From positions 1 through 11,009 of the forward strand of contig CAMLLI010000059.1 of the NCBI GenBank assembly GCA_946480685.1: a stretch of DNA of 11,009 nucleotides, written 5' to 3'. Both the position numbers and the translations under genes were made by a program. Source of the stretch: an uncultured Flammeovirgaceae bacterium. GTDB taxonomy: Bacteria; Bacteroidota; Bacteroidia; Cytophagales; Cyclobacteriaceae. Under the pieces are notes generated by a model. The model was not told the DNA's origin. It did not search any database and saw only the letters and a program-made list of their open reading frames with translations. Positions 7,008 to 11,009 of this stretch are shown one piece after another (positions within the stretch are counted from its first letter, which is position 1; the number at the start of each line of letters is the position of its first letter).

Positions 7008-8621
7008 TTGGAAACAGCACCACTCACGGATCAGAATCAAAACAAAAAAATCTGGAGCAATCTCCGGATTATCCTCTATATACTCGGAGCGCTGCTGCTG
7101 TTTCTTTTAGCACTCGATCTGCTCGTGTCATCATCGCAGCATTTGGGCGGAAGCGTAGCTGAAACCATTCTGCTCGCCACGTCTAATCCATTTGCCGGTT
7201 TGTTTATTGGCCTGCTCATTACGGCCATGTTGCAAAGCAGCTCTACCACGTCATCGCTGGTGGTTGCTTTTGTGGCATCAGGTGCGATTACGCTGGAGAG
7301 TGCTATACCCATTATTATGGGTGCCAATGTAGGTACTACTATTACGGGTATGATTGTATCGTTAGGCTTCATCAGTCGTAAAAAAGAATTCAGACGAGCG
7401 GTGGCAGCCGGATCGTATCACGTGTTCTTCAACCTGCTTACGGTTTTTGTATTGTTTCCGCTGGAGTATTACTATAGCTTTCTTTCGTCCATATCATTTC
7501 GCATAGCACAGGTATTTTTTAAACCCTCTGCAGTTGCTATACCACAGGAGACAACACATTCATCGTTCGGTTTTTCGTTCGTTACGGATTTCCTTCAGCA
7601 TATTATACCGAACGCATTTATATTGGTGGTGTTGGCGCTGGTAATGTTGTTCGGATCGATATTGATGTTCAGAAGACTGATCTCGGATCTGCTCAAAGCA
7701 AAATCTCCGGAAGTCTTCAGTCGCTTTTTCTTTAAAAATCAGATCAAATCTTTTTCGTGGGGTTTACTTACCACGGCAGCGATACGCTCCAGCACTATTA
7801 CTACGTCTGTTGTTGTACCGATCGTTGCCAAGCGCATCACCAGTCTTAAACAAGCGGCACCATTTATTATGGGCGCGAATGTGGGCACTACCATTACAGC
7901 ATTTATAGCGGCAACACTCAATGCCAACACTGCGAGTGCCATCAGTATAGCTATTGCTCACTTCTTGTTCAACCTCATCGGTGTAATGCTGTTCTTCCCT
8001 ATACCGGTGCTGCGCAGACTTCCCATTGAACTCGCCAGTGGTTTGGGTAAACTCACACTTCAATACAGGCTCATCGGGTTTTTGTTTCTGCTCCTCACAT
8101 ATTTCTTCATTCCGTTCTCGCTGATTTACTTTAACCAGGATTCCATTCGCACCTATAGACTTACCTATGAGAACCGAAGTGTTGAAGAAGTGAACCACTA
8201 TCGCATAGTGGCGCGCATCAACAAGCGCAAGCAAAGTGGTGAGTGGTCGCAGTTTCAGGGACAGGAGCCGTTGACGAATGAAGAGCCTTCATTGATCTAC
8301 CCGGTATCCGTAAAGAATACCACGTTGTTTGTAGGCGATAAAATGTTTTTGTTAGACCGCCCCGGTTTCTGCTGGGACGGTGCCGATGCAAAAGGCCGCT
8401 ATAAAGCATGTATTGATCAGATAGTGAAGAAGATGGAGTTTGCTTCTCACACGTTCGACTCGGTATATGTGTGCCATGTAAAATACCCGGAGTCTGCAGA
8501 CTCCACTACCCTTCGCTACTATATCAGCGCCCCGCTGAAGCTGATGCTGCAACGCCAAACCGTAAAACACGACACGGTGCTTGTAAACACCGAAAAGCTC
8601 GTGAAGTTCGAAGAACAGTAG
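7008..8621 (+). CDS. Na/Pi-cotransporter-like (NptA/YjbB family) membrane protein with a novel C-terminal domain
   Basis: A 537-aa protein with the duplicated Na_Pi_cotrans fold. Repeat 1 has LQSSSTTSSLVVAF (QSSST at 76-80) and GANVGTT (105-111). Repeat 2 has RSSTITTSVVVPIV (260-263) and GANVGTT (289-295). About 8-9 hydrophobic segments span 20-375. The QSSS signature that normally contacts sodium and phosphate is intact in repeat 1 but reads RSST in repeat 2. The C-terminal part, about 380-537, is soluble, with NHYRIVARINKRK, PGFCWDGADAKGRYKAC and SVYVCHVKYP; it is not the PhoU-like helical domain of YjbB relatives and I do not recognise it. The start is TTG at 7008, because a TGA at 7002-7004 closes the frame upstream and no Met follows until after the first helix. 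The likely role is anion (phosphate) export or import; transport is inferred from fold only. Confidence 0.88.
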   Translation: METAPLTDQNQNKKIWSNLRIILYILGALLLFLLALDLLVSSSQHLGGSVAETILLATSNPFAGLFIGLLITAMLQSSSTTSSLVVAFVASGAITLESAIPIIMGANVGTTITGMIVSLGFISRKKEFRRAVAAGSYHVFFNLLTVFVLFPLEYYYSFLSSISFRIAQVFFKPSAVAIPQETTHSSFGFSFVTDFLQHIIPNAFILVVLALVMLFGSILMFRRLISDLLKAKSPEVFSRFFFKNQIKSFSWGLLTTAAIRSSTITTSVVVPIVAKRITSLKQAAPFIMGANVGTTITAFIAATLNANTASAISIAIAHFLFNLIGVMLFFPIPVLRRLPIELASGLGKLTLQYRLIGFLFLLLTYFFIPFSLIYFNQDSIRTYRLTYENRSVEEVNHYRIVARINKRKQSGEWSQFQGQEPLTNEEPSLIYPVSVKNTTLFVGDKMFLLDRPGFCWDGADAKGRYKACIDQIVKKMEFASHTFDSVYVCHVKYPESADSTTLRYYISAPLKLMLQRQTVKHDTVLVNTEKLVKFEEQ

Positions 8622-8681
8622 CAACCTAAAGTCCGATCTTCTGTCTATATTGCGTGGACTCATTTTTTACGCTAAAGGAAT

Positions 8682-9038
8682 ATGATTAAGGACTCGGTGT
8701 TAAAGTTTTTGAAACTCGATAACCTGATTCAGAATCTCACAGGCTATGTAGAGACGAAGGTTGAGTTGATGAAGCTTGAGATAAAGGAAGACTTAGCGAA
8801 GGGCCTCTCGCGGGTAGCGGTATTTATTGTAGTAGCATTTACCTTTGTACTGTTTATTGTTTTCTTCAGCGTTGCCCTTGCCTTTAAACTCAGTGAATCG
8901 ATGGGCACATTCGGAGGCTTCGCGGTTATTGCAGCATTCTATCTGCTGTTGGCAATTGTTACGTTCTTATCGCGCGGAACAATTTTTAACAAACTGGAAA
9001 AAGAGCTTGGTGAAATAATGACAAAAAAGAAAAAGTAA
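8682..9038 (+). CDS. Holin-X / YqjE-like small membrane protein
   Basis: A 118-aa protein resembling the PF07332 family (holin superfamily III, YqjE-like). It has an amphipathic N-terminal helix with DNLIQNLTGYVETKVELMKLEIKEDL (split 13-38), two membrane helices (about 45-68 and 76-97) and a basic tail ending KKKK. The name comes from the family. Nothing here suggests phage, and such proteins are common chromosomal inner-membrane proteins. An AAAGGA at 8674-8679 sits close to the ATG. It is the first of three tightly packed genes; only 4 bp separate it from the next. Confidence 0.82.
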   Translation: MIKDSVLKFLKLDNLIQNLTGYVETKVELMKLEIKEDLAKGLSRVAVFIVVAFTFVLFIVFFSVALAFKLSESMGTFGGFAVIAAFYLLLAIVTFLSRGTIFNKLEKELGEIMTKKKK

Positions 9039-9042
9039 TACT

Positions 9043-9462
9043 ATGGAATTACTCGAGACGAACGATATGAAGAGCGAGTTGCTGAAGAAGTCAGCAAAAC
9101 ATCGCGAGCAAATTGAAGACGAAGTAAAGTTAATTTCGGAGCGTACACAGAAAGCCGTTACAAACGCGCTGATCATAGGAGGTTCACTTGCTGCTACGTA
9201 TTTCCTGGTGCGTGCATTAGCAGGTGGCTCAAAGAAGAAGAAATCGAAACGTAAAGTAAAAATTGTACACGCTGCCGCTGCTGCACCGGAGCGTTTAGTA
9301 GAAGCCGAAGTTGTTGCCGAGCCTTCAACTCCCGGTATAGTATCGCAGATTGGTACGGTGCTGGCGAGCCAGGCAGTAACGCTGCTACTAAATATTGCCA
9401 AAGAGAAGTTAGCGGAATACCTGCAGGAAAAAGCCGAAGAGAAGACCGAAACCAAAGCATGA
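9043..9462 (+). CDS. YqjD/ElaB-like single-TM membrane protein
   Basis: A 139-aa protein. The N-terminal charged helix (about 5-38, with LKKSAKHREQIEDEVKLI) resembles the DUF883/YqjD-ElaB type that often follows YqjE-like genes. One membrane helix follows at about 40-60 (ALIIGGSLAATYFLVRALAG), then a very basic patch SKKKKSKRKVKIV (63-75), an Ala/Glu-rich linker, and a second amphipathic/hydrophobic stretch (about 98-130) ending in charged Glu/Lys. It may bind membranes or ribosomes as known for YqjD, but that is inference from a loose likeness. It lies 4 bp after the Holin-X gene and its stop overlaps the next start (ATGA), so translational coupling is likely. Confidence 0.72.
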   Translation: MELLETNDMKSELLKKSAKHREQIEDEVKLISERTQKAVTNALIIGGSLAATYFLVRALAGGSKKKKSKRKVKIVHAAAAAPERLVEAEVVAEPSTPGIVSQIGTVLASQAVTLLLNIAKEKLAEYLQEKAEEKTETKA

Positions 9463-10220
9463 ACATTATTCAGTCACTGCGCACCAGCAAGCAATCGGGT
9501 AAGAAATCCATTGCTATACTGATTGATCCGGATAAGGTTGAGGAACCTGCTAACCTCAATCAACTGATCAACCTGGCCAGTGAAAATTGCGTGGATTATT
9601 TCCTGGTAGGAGGAAGCCTCGTCACTACTACAAACTTATCGGATGTAGTCAAGCAGATCAAGCAGAACGTTACGATACCGGTTATACTCTTCCCCGGTAA
9701 TTCCATGCAGATCGATTCGTCTGCCGATGGTATATTATTCCTTTCCCTCATCTCCGGAAGAAACCCCGAGTTACTGATCGGACAACATGTTATTGCTGCT
9801 CCGGTAATTCGCAATACCAAGCTTGAAGTTATACCTACCGGCTATATGCTGATAAATTCGGGTCGCACTACATCCGTAGCCTATATCAGCAACACGATGC
9901 CTATACCCGATGATAAATATTCACTGGCTGCCTGCACGGCCATGGCTGGCGAAATGCTAGGATTGCAAGCTATATATCTGGATGCCGGCAGTGGTGCTGA
10001 AAAGGAAATCAGCGCGCGCATGATTGCTGCTGTACGCAAAGCCGTTAACGTACCGCTTATTGTAGGCGGAGGTATCAACACAACACAAAAAGCATTGAAA
10101 GCGTTGGAAGCCGGTGCCGATATGATCGTAATTGGAAATGCACTCGAGAAAGATCCTGAACTACTCATTGAAATTGCCGACAAGGTATATGAGTGGAACC
10201 AAAGTGCTGCCGGTAAATAA
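9459..10220 (+). CDS. geranylgeranylglyceryl/heptaprenylglyceryl phosphate synthase (GGGPS/PcrB family)
   Basis: A 253-aa TIM-barrel prenyltransferase of full length. It joins sn-glycerol-1-phosphate to a long prenyl diphosphate, giving an ether-linked prenyl-glycerol phosphate as in archaeal lipids. Visible motifs are AILIDPDK (19-26; Mg and diphosphate side), LVGGSL (49-54), ILFPGN (76-81), YLDAGSGA (173-180), IVGGGI (201-206) and IGNALE (225-230), the last two forming the phosphate-binding ends. Bacteroidetes such as Flavobacterium carry group II, oligomeric GGGPS. Whether this product becomes a membrane lipid or another metabolite cannot be decided here, and no G1P dehydrogenase is visible. 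Its ATG overlaps the stop of the preceding small membrane gene by 4 bp, so expression is likely tied to it. A terminator follows at 10233-10259. Confidence 0.95.
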   Translation: MNIIQSLRTSKQSGKKSIAILIDPDKVEEPANLNQLINLASENCVDYFLVGGSLVTTTNLSDVVKQIKQNVTIPVILFPGNSMQIDSSADGILFLSLISGRNPELLIGQHVIAAPVIRNTKLEVIPTGYMLINSGRTTSVAYISNTMPIPDDKYSLAACTAMAGEMLGLQAIYLDAGSGAEKEISARMIAAVRKAVNVPLIVGGGINTTQKALKALEAGADMIVIGNALEKDPELLIEIADKVYEWNQSAAGK

Positions 10221-10232
10221 AGACAAATAAAA

Positions 10233-10259
10233 AAGGTGCTCCGTTTCGCGAAGCACCTT
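10233..10259. terminator. terminator between GGGPS and htpG
   Basis: An 8-bp stem AAGGTGCT/AGCACCTT with an 11-nt loop. On the minus strand it is followed by TTTTTTATTTG, a good tail for ending htpG. On the plus strand the tail is poorer (CTTCATTTATA), but it lies 12 bp after the GGGPS stop and may serve both converging genes. Confidence 0.8.
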
Positions 10260-10281
10260 CTTCATTTATATATATAGTTGA

Positions 10282-11009
10282 TTACGATACCAGTTCAACA
10301 CTGCGTTTGATAAAGTTGGTAAGGTCTGCACCTGTTAGCATGTTCTGAGAGAGCAGCGCAAGGTCATACGCCTGCTTGGCAAGTTTTGCTTTTGCTTCAT
10401 CGCCATCTGCTTTCAGAATTTTTTGTGTGATCGGGTGATTACCGTTCACGGCTACATTATAGTTATCAGGCATAGCTCCCATAAAAGCATAGCCACCACC
10501 GCCACCGGTCTTCGCCATGTCTTTCATTCTGCGCATGAACTCGCTCATGGTAACAACAACTGGTAAATCATTTGGTGACATTGGCTCAACGGATACTGTG
10601 AAGTTCTTGTTGTTGATTGCCTTGTCGAAGACAGACTTAACCTGTTCTATTTCTTCTGTGCTCAATACACTTTCGATCTTTTCATCTTTGTCTACAAGTT
10701 TGTCGGCTGTTTCGCTGTCGACACGCTTCAGTTGTACTTTCTCCAGTTTTTGCTCAAGTGTATTGATGAAGTGACTATCCAGTACGCCATCAAGTAACAA
10801 TACATCGTACGCTTTATTTTTTGCTCCCTGTATAAAGCTGTCTTGCTTACCGGCATCGGAAGCGTATATATATACCAGGTTGCTGTCTTTGTCGGTCTGG
10901 TTCGGCTTCACCTTTTCTTTATACTCTTCAAAGGTGAAATACTGCTTGTCTATATTCTTGAACAATGCGAAGTCTTTTGCTTTTTCATAGAACTTATCAT
11001 CGCTGATCA
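10282..11009 (-). CDS. htpG: molecular chaperone HtpG (Hsp90), C-terminal part; partial, open at right edge
   Basis: About 242 residues of the C-terminal third. The frame continues without a stop to base 11009 (reading ISDDKFYEKAKDFALFK at the edge), so the N-terminal ATPase domain lies outside. The TTG at 10965 is internal, not a start. Recognisable segments are KYF/QYFTFEEYKEKV-type sequence (middle domain), YDVLLLDGVLDSHFINTLEQ, MSEFMRRMKDMA, a Gly run followed by YAFMGAMPDNYNVAVNGNHPI, and LLSQNMLTGADLTNFIKR (dimerisation domain). This layout, with the Gly-rich loop before MPDNY, matches Bacteroidetes HtpG. It is a cytosolic, ATP-driven, heat-inducible chaperone that acts as a dimer. It is transcribed toward GGGPS and ends before the shared terminator. 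Confidence 0.94.
   Translation of the reverse strand, partial: ISDDKFYEKAKDFALFKNIDKQYFTFEEYKEKVKPNQTDKDSNLVYIYASDAGKQDSFIQGAKNKAYDVLLLDGVLDSHFINTLEQKLEKVQLKRVDSETADKLVDKDEKIESVLSTEEIEQVKSVFDKAINNKNFTVSVEPMSPNDLPVVVTMSEFMRRMKDMAKTGGGGGYAFMGAMPDNYNVAVNGNHPITQKILKADGDEAKAKLAKQAYDLALLSQNMLTGADLTNFIKRSVELVS

Noticed and set aside
8682..9038. 'Phage holin' as evidence of a prophage
   Set aside because: No phage structural, lysis or integrase genes are nearby; the family includes many ordinary chromosomal membrane proteins and the gene sits in an operon with GGGPS.

Overview
The window looks like chromosomal DNA of a Bacteroidota member, most likely of the Cytophagales/Chitinophagales type. Three things point there. 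Two promoters fit or partly fit the Bacteroidetes pattern TTTG-N19-TAnnTTTG. Start codons mostly lack strong Shine-Dalgarno sequences. The gene families also fit: a group II GGGPS, a MORN-type lipoprotein, a DUF1080-PA14 protein and a propeller-cytochrome c. GC content is moderate. The genus is not determinable from this window.

Layout. (a) 1-308: an intact tRNA-Val(UAC) on the minus strand with its own promoter and terminator. A 55-bp direct repeat carrying the 3' part of the same tRNA and its terminator arm lies 168 bp further downstream, in a scarred segment. (b) 469-1230 (+): a lipoprotein with five 24-residue MORN-like repeats. It converges on (c), and a strong bidirectional terminator lies between them at 1263-1291. 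(c) 5214-1318 (-): a two-gene operon of secreted proteins, a DUF1080+PA14 protein followed 21 bp later by a beta-propeller dehydrogenase-like protein fused to a cytochrome c domain. This suggests periplasmic or surface glycan/sugar oxidation coupled to a heme. (d) 5215-5460: divergent regulatory region. (e) 5461-10220 (+): an M20 amidohydrolase, a 72-aa two-TM protein, a Na/Pi-cotransporter-like protein with a distinctive C-terminal domain, a Holin-X-like membrane protein, a DUF883/YqjD-like single-TM protein and an archaeal-type GGGPS prenyl-lipid enzyme. The last three are tightly packed (4-bp gap, then a 4-bp overlap). (f) 10221-11009: a convergent terminator, then the C-terminal third of htpG (-), cut by the window edge.

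Most of the window is housekeeping or ordinary accessory content. No CRISPR array, transposase or intact defence system is visible. The points most worth a second look are the tRNA-Val scar, which may be the remnant of a tRNA-associated GIY-YIG-type element; the DUF1080/propeller-cytochrome operon with an unassigned ~220-aa C-terminal domain; the PhoU-less Na/Pi transporter relative; and the coupling of GGGPS to two small membrane proteins.
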